The notes below the pieces were generated by a model. It saw only the letters and a list, made by a program, of their open reading frames with translations, did not search any database and had not been told where the DNA came from. A stretch of DNA of 33,911 nucleotides from Candidatus Eisenbergiella stercorigallinarum (lineage in GTDB: Bacteria > Bacillota > Clostridia > Lachnospirales > Lachnospiraceae). The stretch spans positions 1-33,911 of the forward strand of contig DWUW01000154.1 of the NCBI GenBank assembly GCA_019120525.1, read 5' to 3'. Position numbers and translations under genes: made by a program. Below are positions 6,435 through 14,453 of the stretch, piece after piece (position 1 is the stretch's first letter; the number at the start of each line of letters is the position of its first letter).

Positions 6435-9028
6435 TATTTCTGTTTCTCTTTTCTTTTAAAGGTCAGGATGGGCGCAAGCACAGCCATGACGGACAGCCCC
6501 ATGGGATTGCAGGGATGGAACAGCCATTCCACCAGCCCCGCCGCGGCAAAAGCGGTAAAAACGGCAAGCGGGAGCGCCGCGTATTCATCCCGCCGCTCCT
6601 GTCTCCTGCGCAGCCGGTACAGATGATGATACGCATATCGTACCATCTGTATCAACGTCACAACCCCCAGGAGGATAAACGCCGCCCCTGTGATCAGGCC
6701 GTGGTCGTGGATCACCTGCAGATAGGTATTGTGGGCATGGACGGAAAGAGTCCCGTCCTCCAGGGGAACGCCCATCAGCTCGTGTCCCGTCAGGTTCCAC
6801 TGCGCGATATATTTCCGGAACAGGGCCAGGCGTCCGTTGGAAATATCGCCGCCCTCTTCCTCCTCAGACGGCCCGGGGTTCTGCCCCGCGTCCGTCTGCT
6901 CCGCTTCTTCCTCCGTCATCGGGCTGCCGGCAGCTGCTTTTGCGGATACCGTCAGGGCAAGCGCGTCCGCCTCCGCGGGTGCGTCCGTTTCCGTGGCGGG
7001 CACTTCTGAAACAGGATCGGCCTGCGCCATAAAGGTATCCACAAATTCCCGCAGCACCCTGTGTTCATCCCCGAACAGCTTTTCATCAAAGCAATAGGCG
7101 AAACGGGGAAACGTGATATAATTCTCGGAATCAGCACGGTCTCCCCTGTGGATCGCCCATTCCTCCGGGTCAGCCTCCAGTTCAAAAATATAAGGATCGT
7201 CATAGAGCGGCGGGATCAGCCGCACAGCCGAATAAGTAACCGGGAAGCAGGCAAGGACAGTCAAAAGCATCGCTCCTGTTTTGAAAAAGAAAGCCCCGGG
7301 CCGTTCCCTGTAACAGGAAAGCGACACAAACAGCCATATTCCAAGCCCCATCACTCCCGCCGCCAGATATCCGGTCCGCGACAGCGTAAGGATCAGCAGG
7401 GAAGCCGCCGTACCGAACAAAAAGCCGGTCCCCCACCAGGCATACAGCTTACGGGAACGGTGGTAGCGCGCGAGAAAACGTACCAGCAGGGCGGCAAGCA
7501 CCAGTGTCAGATAGCAGGCCGTCACCGTCACGGTATGGAACACAAAATTATACCGGTAAAAATACCAGGTCCGGAAAGGCCGCCGCGCCGCCGCAAAGAC
7601 CAGGGCACAGGCAAAATTCAGGATGATCCCGTTGCAGAAGATCACGCAGAACCGCTTCCTTCTCTCCCAGGCAAGGTAAAACAGGTACAGAAGCCCGAAG
7701 GCAACAGCCAGATAAACAGGCCAACCCCTGGTATTGCGCAGGACAATCAACAGGACCAGAAACACCGCGAGCAGTCCGGCATAGGCAAACGAAACCCTCC
7801 GCAGCTCTGCTCTTTTCCTGAGCAAAATAAGAACCAGCTGGATCAGCACCAGCCCGGCGACGACAAAAAGCACGGCATTCAGCTGTGCCAGCCGGTCCTG
7901 CTCCGGCATCCCGCGGTACTGCAGCCAGTAAAAAAATCCGGCCGCCGCAGAAGCCACGGCCCAGACCAGGCTGCCCACATGGAAAAGCGCCTTCTTCTCA
8001 CACATGGAAAGGAGCACCAGCCCCAGGAAGATCAGCACCTTCCGGTAAGCATAGGCCTGCTGGATATTATACATCGCGTTCATGTAATCGATGCAGCCCC
8101 AGAGTACGCCTGCCCAGAAAACGGTCTGGAGAGTATCCATCCCCTTATCCAGCAGGTTCTCCCTCACAGTGAGGGTCAGCGGCCGGATATCATCCCTTTT
8201 CGCGTTCACCACATAGAAAAGGACAGCGGCAGAAATGAGGATCCCGGCACAGTATACCATCTTATCCGCGCGGACGCCCCCATAATAGTCAAAGATCAGC
8301 ACGGCGGCAAGCCAGGCGGCGGTTCCCGCAGCGATCAGCGGATTGCATACCGCCCGGAAAAGCCATTGTACCCTTACCTCCCGGCCCTTACCTGCTTTCC
8401 TTGCCGCGTTTTCCGTAAGCAGCACAAAAAAGCCGGCAAGCAGGGCGATCCCCGCCATCAGCCCGGCCTTCTGGGGAAGGCTTAAGGGATCTGAATAAGT
8501 AAAGGCCATGGGGATGTTCTTCCCGACCTGCTCCCGGATTTCGCCGCCTTCCTCTACATAATAATAATTGCCGTAAACCGTCAGCCCCGATTCTCCGGTA
8601 TTCTGCCAGCCCAGCAGCAGCTCCTCCTCCGGATGGCTGATCTGCCAGACATAGGCCCTCCCGGCCTCCGTCTGAAACTCCACCGGGATCGTGAAAAAGC
8701 CCGGCGCGGTATAAGTATCCAACGCCACATTCCGGGAAAACAGCGTCTCTCCCAGATCGTTGGAAACGGTAAAGTTGACCACCTTCCGGGACAGATCGTT
8801 TTCCGCGAAAATGCTGACGCTTTCCAGATATCCGCCGTCCGCGATGAATACCTGCTGGATACGGTCATTTGCCCCTACGGCCTCCGTCGTCCCGGCCGTC
8901 GCCTGGTTTCCCGCCACCGTCCGCACACCGTCCAGGATCCCGGCGGGTCCCACGAGCAGCATCAGCACGGCCGCATAGCACAGAATCGCATATTCGATTG
9001 CCCGGCTTCTTTTCAGCTTTCTGTTCAT
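6434..9028 (-). CDS. O-antigen-ligase/Wzy-like polytopic protein with large ectodomain
   Basis: 864 residues, much larger than usual ligases (about 400). After TM1 (about 14-34) comes a polar, beta-rich outside domain (about 35-185) with no relation to the membrane part that I recognise. About a dozen further membrane helices follow. The motif HAHNTYLQ (764-771), followed by DHG, is the Wzy_C/O-antigen ligase signature loop. Just before it is an acidic, Ala/Glu/Pro-rich low-complexity insert at about 668-728. It may polymerise or ligate the finished glycan to a cell-wall, lipid or protein acceptor on the outer face. Its start overlaps the upstream stop (ATGA), but an internal promoter at 9067-9095 could also express it alone. 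Confidence 0.85.
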   Translation of the reverse strand: MNRKLKRSRAIEYAILCYAAVLMLLVGPAGILDGVRTVAGNQATAGTTEAVGANDRIQQVFIADGGYLESVSIFAENDLSRKVVNFTVSNDLGETLFSRNVALDTYTAPGFFTIPVEFQTEAGRAYVWQISHPEEELLLGWQNTGESGLTVYGNYYYVEEGGEIREQVGKNIPMAFTYSDPLSLPQKAGLMAGIALLAGFFVLLTENAARKAGKGREVRVQWLFRAVCNPLIAAGTAAWLAAVLIFDYYGGVRADKMVYCAGILISAAVLFYVVNAKRDDIRPLTLTVRENLLDKGMDTLQTVFWAGVLWGCIDYMNAMYNIQQAYAYRKVLIFLGLVLLSMCEKKALFHVGSLVWAVASAAAGFFYWLQYRGMPEQDRLAQLNAVLFVVAGLVLIQLVLILLRKRAELRRVSFAYAGLLAVFLVLLIVLRNTRGWPVYLAVAFGLLYLFYLAWERRKRFCVIFCNGIILNFACALVFAAARRPFRTWYFYRYNFVFHTVTVTACYLTLVLAALLVRFLARYHRSRKLYAWWGTGFLFGTAASLLILTLSRTGYLAAGVMGLGIWLFVSLSCYRERPGAFFFKTGAMLLTVLACFPVTYSAVRLIPPLYDDPYIFELEADPEEWAIHRGDRADSENYITFPRFAYCFDEKLFGDEHRVLREFVDTFMAQADPVSEVPATETDAPAEADALALTVSAKAAAGSPMTEEEAEQTDAGQNPGPSEEEEGGDISNGRLALFRKYIAQWNLTGHELMGVPLEDGTLSVHAHNTYLQVIHDHGLITGAAFILLGVVTLIQMVRYAYHHLYRLRRRQERRDEYAALPLAVFTAFAAAGLVEWLFHPCNPMGLSVMAVLAPILTFKRKEKQK

Positions 9029-10935
9029 GACGTCTTTTCTATCCTTTTTTCCGACATCGTCGTATTAGTATAGCATAATTTCCCCCGGCTTACAACAAGT
9101 GCCAGGACCGGCAGCGCGAACCAGAGGATCAGCACATATCGCACCAGGCTGGCAGGCCCCAACAGGACAGTCAGCCAGTTCAGCCCGGCCGGAAGGAAGA
9201 CGGCGGCCGTCCGCAGGTTCCGGTTCCTGATCAGGAAGCCGGCCCCAGCCGCATAGGCCCAGAACAGAAAGCCCGGTGAAAACAGCATGGACAGCACGGG
9301 CATCCGCTGCTGGAACAGTTCAAGGCTCATCTTCTCAAACAGGCCGTCCAGCCAGGGAAGAAAGCTATTCCGCTCTCCCGGGAGCTCCGTTTCGTAGCCG
9401 AAATAGGAGCTGTCCCCGTAGGTGAAGGTAAATACCACATTGCCTTCATAGCAGTCCAGCACCGCGTCCGGATACCAGAATCCGTAGGAGGTGAGAAACC
9501 AGGCGTTCAGATAGGAGGCCGGAGCCTTCCTGAAAACGGACAGCCAGAGCTTCCAGAAGGAAGCCTTGTCCGACGCGTAAGCTTCATTGTTGAAGGAAAT
9601 CTTTACGTTGTCGCTGAGCTTCGGCGTATAGCGAAGAAGCGCTTCTTCCGGAAGAAAGGAAAACAGCGTTTCCTCCTCCTGCCGCGTAAAGGTCTCCGGG
9701 CTGAGCGTCCAGGTCCGGGCAAGCTGCTGGATCGGGACGGTAAGCATCTCCTGGTTTTCCGAATCCTGCGCGTGGAAAGCCGTCTTCAGGCCCACATTCG
9801 TTCCCAGAGCCAGGGCCAGGGCCGCAAGGCTGAAAAGCGCGGCTTTAAACCGCCGCTTCCTTCCGGCAAGCGCTGCAAGCACCGGGATCAGAAGGATCAG
9901 GATATACAGGCCGTTATGGCGCGTCAGGGCCATCACAGCCATGCAGACGGCCAGAAGGGACAGCCTTTGGGGGCTGCCGAAAAAGGCCTCCCTCTCCTGC
10001 GCCCCCTGCAGCAGCAATACCGTTACCGCCAGCATCGCCGCCGAATACAGGGTATCCTTGGCCGAACAGAGCACGTACATCTGGATCACCGGAAAAAAGG
10101 CAAAGTACAGCGTCCCTGCGGCCCGCAGCCACAGAGGCGCACCTTTTTTCCGGATAAGCTCCATCGTCCAGACAAACACGCAGGCCAGCACCGCCATCTG
10201 GAACAGCATATAGCAGGCGATCCCCGCGTTATAGCTTCCAAACACCCTGTTCCCCGCGCTGACGATCCCTCCCAGCAGAAGGACGTGCAGGAGCGGATGA
10301 TGGGTGCTAAACCGTCTCTGCGCCACCTGATTGAACTCCTCCTGGGCATCATAGACGAAAAAGCCCGGCCACACCGCAAGGAGCACGGTCCCCCAGACAA
10401 GCAGGAAAAACAGGAAAACAATCAGCCGCCGCTTTCCCACAGGCAGGCTCTCCCAACGGGACACAAGAGCATGCGTCCAGGCAGGCTTCCTTCCGGCAGG
10501 TTCCGCCCCGCCCTGCCCACTTCCGGCCGTCTCCCGGCGCCTGCCTTGTTCCCGCGCCGGCCGGTTCTCCAGAAGCCCGTACAGCCGCTCCAGCAGGGCG
10601 GCAAAAAACAGGGTCAGAAAAGGCAGGGACAGCCACATTTCCGGATCTGAAAGGAGCAGATAGCCCTCCGCCTCCAGCCGGCTTCCAAACGTACAGGCCA
10701 GCACAAAGCCGAAGGAAAGCAGCAGGACGACGATGCTTCCCGCGCCTTTCCAGCCTGCTGACAGCGCGCGGCGCACCTGCGGGAATGCCAGAAGGAACAC
10801 CGTTACGGACAGGAAGCTGTTGGAAAAACCCAGGCCGCGCCCTTCAGGAAGGAGCATCTGCGGCAGAAAGAACACTCCCGCAAGCGTGACCGCCAAGGCG
10901 GCAGGCAGATTACCGTTCTTCTCCGTCATCCTCAT
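9025..10935 (-). CDS. DUF6020-type polytopic membrane protein
   Basis: 636 residues with about a dozen hydrophobic helices. The segment YDAQEEFNQVAQRRFSTHHP (about 195-214) and the following LLHVLLLGG match what I recall of DUF6020 proteins found in Firmicute exopolysaccharide loci. The acidic and His residues there could be a GT-C-like active site in the first outside loop. A Gly/Arg/Ala-rich linker (about 125-155) separates the N-terminal helices from the core. The start overlaps the GT2 gene by 26 bases; GGGAG lies eight bases before ATG 10935. Its last codons (TTA TGC TAT ACT AAT) are AT-rich unlike the rest and overlap a promoter-like sequence. The family name is from memory; a role in glycan transfer or transport is inferred. 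Confidence 0.82.
   Translation of the reverse strand: MRMTEKNGNLPAALAVTLAGVFFLPQMLLPEGRGLGFSNSFLSVTVFLLAFPQVRRALSAGWKGAGSIVVLLLSFGFVLACTFGSRLEAEGYLLLSDPEMWLSLPFLTLFFAALLERLYGLLENRPAREQGRRRETAGSGQGGAEPAGRKPAWTHALVSRWESLPVGKRRLIVFLFFLLVWGTVLLAVWPGFFVYDAQEEFNQVAQRRFSTHHPLLHVLLLGGIVSAGNRVFGSYNAGIACYMLFQMAVLACVFVWTMELIRKKGAPLWLRAAGTLYFAFFPVIQMYVLCSAKDTLYSAAMLAVTVLLLQGAQEREAFFGSPQRLSLLAVCMAVMALTRHNGLYILILLIPVLAALAGRKRRFKAALFSLAALALALGTNVGLKTAFHAQDSENQEMLTVPIQQLARTWTLSPETFTRQEEETLFSFLPEEALLRYTPKLSDNVKISFNNEAYASDKASFWKLWLSVFRKAPASYLNAWFLTSYGFWYPDAVLDCYEGNVVFTFTYGDSSYFGYETELPGERNSFLPWLDGLFEKMSLELFQQRMPVLSMLFSPGFLFWAYAAGAGFLIRNRNLRTAAVFLPAGLNWLTVLLGPASLVRYVLILWFALPVLALVVSRGKLCYTNTTMSEKRIEKTS
9067..9095 (-). 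promoter_or_regulatory. Internal promoter inside the DUF6020-like gene's 3' end
   Basis: TTGTAA (9090-9095), a 17-base spacer ending in TGC, and TATACT (9067-9072), an extended -10 form. It lies about 40 bases before the ligase start and inside coding sequence whose codons become AT-rich here. It could drive the ligase, dehydratase, VOC, aminotransferase, PglC-like, ATP-grasp and GT4 genes apart from the upstream part. Confidence 0.6.
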
Positions 10936-11863
10936 TTTTTACGATCTCCCGTATCACATACTGCGGCGCATTATTCATACAGATATACATCCTCCCCACG
11001 TATTCCCCGATCATGCCCAGCATCAGCATCAGCATTCCGCCTATGAACACGATCGCCGACATCAGGGCGCTGAAGCCCACGGGAACCAGAGGGTTTACCA
11101 GCTTCTTGACAATGGTGTACAGCCCGTAAAGAAAGCCCAGGGCCGCACAGCCCGTACCCACCATGGTGGCGATGCGAAGCGGTTTTTCACTGAAGGAGGT
11201 GAAGCCGTTGAACCACAGGGAAAACAGCTTTCCCAGAGTATATCCCGATTCGCCCTCCCGCCGGTCATGATGCTCCACCGTCACGTTTTTAATGTTCTTC
11301 GTCGCCCGCAGGACCAGCCCGATCACATAAGGAAAGGCGTTCTGGTAACGCAGCATCTCATCCACGATGAACCGCTTCGCCGCGAAAAAGCTGGAAATAT
11401 ACAGATTCTTCGGCTTCCCCAGCATAAAGCAGAGCATCCAGTCGTTTATGCGGCTGCCGAAATTACGGAAGGCATTGTGATGCTTGTGCTCATATTTCGC
11501 GTATACCACATCGCTCCCTTCCTCCAGCCCCTGAAGGAGGCTGCCGATAGCGGCTGCCGGCGTCTGTCCGTCGTCGTCCAGACACACCAGAAGCTCTCCC
11601 TTCATCTGCCGGAACCCCGCCATCAGCGCCGCGTGCTGTCCGAAGTTCCTTGCCAGGTTCACGCCGGTGATATAAGGCTTCTCCTGACAGAGCCTGCGGA
11701 TGGCCTCAAAGGTTCCGTCCGGCGAACAGTCGTTGACCAGGATGATCTCATAAGCGTACCTGTCCTCCAGTTTTTCCATTTCCCTGTCGATATCCGCAAC
11801 CACCCCCGCGATCATCGTCTCCGAGCGGTAACAGGGGATCACAATACTGACCAGCTTTTTCAT
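10910..11863 (-). CDS. GT2 polyprenyl-phosphate glycosyltransferase (GtrB/DPM1-like)
   Basis: 317 residues. A GT-A domain is followed by two C-terminal transmembrane helices (about 228-295), the GtrB layout. Motifs are SIVIPCYRSE (6-15), VNDCSPDGT (43-51), the metal-binding CLDDDGQ (94-100), and NLARNFGQHAALMAG (69-83). It should make undecaprenyl-phosphate-hexose, which outward-facing GT-C enzymes such as the GtrII-like protein at 21621-23348 use as donor. I chose ATG 11863 because GAGGG precedes it; the in-frame ATG at 11881 has no ribosome site. No GtrA-like small flippase was found in the window. Confidence 0.92.
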   Translation of the reverse strand: MKKLVSIVIPCYRSETMIAGVVADIDREMEKLEDRYAYEIILVNDCSPDGTFEAIRRLCQEKPYITGVNLARNFGQHAALMAGFRQMKGELLVCLDDDGQTPAAAIGSLLQGLEEGSDVVYAKYEHKHHNAFRNFGSRINDWMLCFMLGKPKNLYISSFFAAKRFIVDEMLRYQNAFPYVIGLVLRATKNIKNVTVEHHDRREGESGYTLGKLFSLWFNGFTSFSEKPLRIATMVGTGCAALGFLYGLYTIVKKLVNPLVPVGFSALMSAIVFIGGMLMLMLGMIGEYVGRMYICMNNAPQYVIREIVKNEDDGEER

Positions 11864-11881
11864 TCTGCCCTCTTTCTCCAT

Positions 11882-12421
11882 CTATCTGTTTTCCGGAAAC
11901 AGGACCGCCATCAGGATCAGGTCCCTCCGGCTTCCGTCCGCATTCCTGATCTCATCTCTCAGCAGGGCTTCCTGCCGGAATCCGGCTTTCTCATAGCTCC
12001 TGACTGCCGCGGTATTGTCCGCGAACACCCGCAGGGACAGCTTATGAAGCTTCAGCGTATCCCGGGCGAAAGCGATGGCTCCCTTCGCCGCAAGCGTACC
12101 ATAGCCTTTTCCCGCGGCATCCGCCTCGCCGATGAAGATCCCGTATTCCCCCTTTTCGTTTTTCCGGTCGATATCCCGGATATAGACGCTTCCCACCGGC
12201 CGGTCCGTCCCTGTCTCACAGAGAATGAACTGGACTACCTCCCCGGCCGCGACCCTGGTTTCCATCCAGTTCAGATGTCCCTGCCTGGTAAATGGCCTCT
12301 GGTCGATGAAATTCTTCCTTACCCGGTCGGAATTACGCCATCTTATGATCCGGTCCGTATCCTCCAGGGTAATAGGCCGGAAATAGACCGGCCCAAGATC
12401 GATCTTCTCTTCGTTTCTCAT
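11882..12421 (-). CDS. GNAT N-acetyltransferase (RimJ/PseH/WecD-like)
   Basis: 179 residues with a complete GNAT fold. The first strand is VYFRPITLEDTDRIIRWRN (12-30), the acetyl-CoA loop is AAGKGYG (102-108), and FADNTAAVRSYEKAGF marks the C-terminal half. ATG 12421 is chosen because similarity to GNAT proteins begins just after it; the open frame to 12520 runs into the upstream gene. Two readings fit the locus. As a WecD-like enzyme it would acetylate dTDP-Fuc4N from the WecE two genes upstream. As a PseH-like enzyme it would acetylate the pseudaminic acid precursor for PseG. The WecE neighbourhood favours the first; sequence alone does not settle it. Confidence 0.88.
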   Translation of the reverse strand: MRNEEKIDLGPVYFRPITLEDTDRIIRWRNSDRVRKNFIDQRPFTRQGHLNWMETRVAAGEVVQFILCETGTDRPVGSVYIRDIDRKNEKGEYGIFIGEADAAGKGYGTLAAKGAIAFARDTLKLHKLSLRVFADNTAAVRSYEKAGFRQEALLRDEIRNADGSRRDLILMAVLFPENR

Positions 12422-12464
12422 ATCTCTTTCCCGCTCCTTCCGGGCGACGCGGCACAGAACCGCC

Positions 12465-14453
12465 TCATTCTCTTTCCAGCCGCCAGACATACAGGCTCCT
12501 TCCTTCCGCCGCGATCTCATCCTCCGGTGTCAGGACGGCGCTTTTTCCCTGCCCCGCGAGCAGTCCTGTCAGCCAGCTCCAGTCCGTTTCCGGCTCTCCT
12601 ACCAGCCTGATCTTTTTCCCTTCCGAAACAGCCTGTCCCATGCTTTCATATCCAAAGGCGGCAAGCTTCTTTTCACTGTGCGGGCTCTTGCACAGCCAGC
12701 CTCCCAGAAGGTCATAATTTCCCGGCGCGCTTTTTTCCGAAAACAGCTTCTCCGAAAAATCCACGGTGGACATCACATCCGCCAGGTACAGAAGTCCCCC
12801 ATGGTCTTCATAATAAGAAAGAGCCGCCAGGTTCACCGCGTTTACCTGCTGTCTGCGGAAGAATTCCGCCTGTGTGCGTTCCGCCTGTCCGGGAAGGAAG
12901 CAGATCCCAACCGCCAGGCAGAAAAGCGCTGCCGCCGCAGGCAGAACAGCCGGAAACCTTCCGGATCCCGCAGGCGGCACAGCACGAGGCTTTCCCGTCC
13001 CGGCCCAAGGTCCGCAAGCCATGGTGTCCAGAAGCAGCCAGCCAAGCAGGATCAGCTCGCAGAAATACAAAGGATGGCTGATCCGCTCCGGCACCCGCTC
13101 CCGCAGGATGAGATACATCCACAGGCCGCTTCGCACCGCGCCCAGAAGCAGAAGCTTCCAGAGGATACCGGTCCGGCGGCCGGAACTGCCTTCCCGGCGG
13201 CCGGCGGCCGCATCAGAAGTCCCCGTCTGCCCGACGCCGCCCTTTCCCCGCCGGAGCCATCTGGCCCATTCCCCTGCGGCCGCCGAAAGAAGCAGCGCTA
13301 CGGGCCCGGCTTCCGGAAGCAGCCAGGGAAGCTGGTCGTCCGGCACGATGGCGCGGTTATTTCTCAGCCGCTGGACATAGAGCCACAGCCCTTCCGAAGG
13401 GCTGTGCGCGAAGGCTCCCTGCGTTTTTCTTCCATAAGCCGCCACCTGCTCCATTACCGAAGCGCCGATGGCATCGTCCGCCCCGTAATTATAATTGGAA
13501 AGCAGCTCACACTGCTCCCGCGAAAGCCCCAGTTCTTCGTAAAAGGCCCGGTTATCCTCCCAGGAGCGCAGATCGGCGCCGGAAAAATCATAGACCTCCG
13601 TCCTGGCGTCAAACAGCCGCTCAAACTCCCGCCAGGCAGGATCCGAACAGGCCAGCCGGTCCGCCCCCAGGCAGATCAGAAGCCCCGCCGCGATCCAGCC
13701 GAACAGCCCCGCAAAGGCAGCCATGTTTTTTTTCGTGAAAACAGGGCGGCAGCCCGACCACTTCCAGATTCCCGCCACGCCCGCCAGCGGCAGAAGGAGA
13801 AGCCCCATCTCGCTTCGCAGGCAGAAGGCGAGCCAGAACAGGAGCGCCGCGGGCAGGCAACGGAGCCAGAAGGATACGGCGCTTTCTTCCTTTCCCGGAA
13901 CCGCCAGGTTTCGTGGAACCGCCAGGTTTCGTGGAACCGTCAGGTTTCGTGGGACCGTCAGGAAATAAAAGACTGCCGCCGCCGCGAGGAGCCCCGCCGT
14001 CACCGTGTACTGGACGAATACCAGGTGGTACAGCAGGCAGACCGCCGCAATCAGGGTTTCCAGGAAACACATCAGAAGCTTCTTCCAGACCGGGCAGGAT
14101 GGACAGCCCGCGCACGCCTCCAGCCAGAGAAGGCTCCGCCGCAGGATCAGGAAAACGCTCCCCGCCTGGCACAGCCAGAGAAAGGCCCCAAAGACAGGCT
14201 GTCCCGGAAGCAGGCGGTACAGGCCCGCAAGCAGGGCGCCAAGCGGCCACAGAAGCTGGGCGGTCAGGGCCTCCGGTTCCCCGGTATAGACGCCGGAAAG
14301 GATGTCCCGGATCAGCACGTCGTCGTTCAGGTCATAATAATAATCCCAGGCCAGGCCCGCCGCGAGAAACAGGATCAGGCAGCAGAAGCCCGGGATCAGC
14401 CAGTTTTCTCCTTTTTTCAGATAGCCGGCACGTTTTTGCCATTTAGCGTCCAT
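12465..14453 (-). CDS. Polytopic membrane protein, glycan-operon associated, with hexapeptide tandem repeat
   Basis: 662 residues with about ten hydrophobic segments. Early in the protein is DYYYDLNDDVLIRDILSG (about 32-49), an acidic outside loop like those carrying catalytic Asp in GT-C enzymes. A C-terminal soluble part has LYLADVMSTVDFSEKLF. Between two helices, TVPRNL/AVPRNL repeats are encoded by an 18-bp tandem repeat at 13897-13962. ATG 14453 has an AAAGGA site and overlaps the end of wecE by 11 bases. I do not recognise a named family with certainty. The context of six other large membrane proteins suggests a glycosyltransferase or translocation role in surface-glycan assembly. Confidence 0.82.
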   Translation of the reverse strand: MDAKWQKRAGYLKKGENWLIPGFCCLILFLAAGLAWDYYYDLNDDVLIRDILSGVYTGEPEALTAQLLWPLGALLAGLYRLLPGQPVFGAFLWLCQAGSVFLILRRSLLWLEACAGCPSCPVWKKLLMCFLETLIAAVCLLYHLVFVQYTVTAGLLAAAAVFYFLTVPRNLTVPRNLAVPRNLAVPGKEESAVSFWLRCLPAALLFWLAFCLRSEMGLLLLPLAGVAGIWKWSGCRPVFTKKNMAAFAGLFGWIAAGLLICLGADRLACSDPAWREFERLFDARTEVYDFSGADLRSWEDNRAFYEELGLSREQCELLSNYNYGADDAIGASVMEQVAAYGRKTQGAFAHSPSEGLWLYVQRLRNNRAIVPDDQLPWLLPEAGPVALLLSAAAGEWARWLRRGKGGVGQTGTSDAAAGRREGSSGRRTGILWKLLLLGAVRSGLWMYLILRERVPERISHPLYFCELILLGWLLLDTMACGPWAGTGKPRAVPPAGSGRFPAVLPAAAALFCLAVGICFLPGQAERTQAEFFRRQQVNAVNLAALSYYEDHGGLLYLADVMSTVDFSEKLFSEKSAPGNYDLLGGWLCKSPHSEKKLAAFGYESMGQAVSEGKKIRLVGEPETDWSWLTGLLAGQGKSAVLTPEDEIAAEGRSLYVWRLERE
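13897..13962 (-). repeat. 18-bp coding tandem repeat (hexapeptide) in membrane-protein gene
   Basis: Three full units of GGAACCGCCAGGTTTCGT-type sequence plus a 12-bp partial unit encode TVPRNL, TVPRNL, AVPRNL and AVPG. The units differ by one or two bases. The unit length keeps the frame, so copy changes would only alter a loop between membrane helices. Confidence 0.85.

Noticed and set aside
7117-7122. TATAAT with TGA before it on the plus strand inside the ligase gene
   Set aside because: No -35 box at 16-18 bases and no plus-strand gene downstream. The bases encode Asn-Tyr-Ile of the ligase-like protein.
13897-13962. Short direct repeats as a possible CRISPR array
   Set aside because: There are no spacers; the units are directly adjacent, in frame and encode a hexapeptide.
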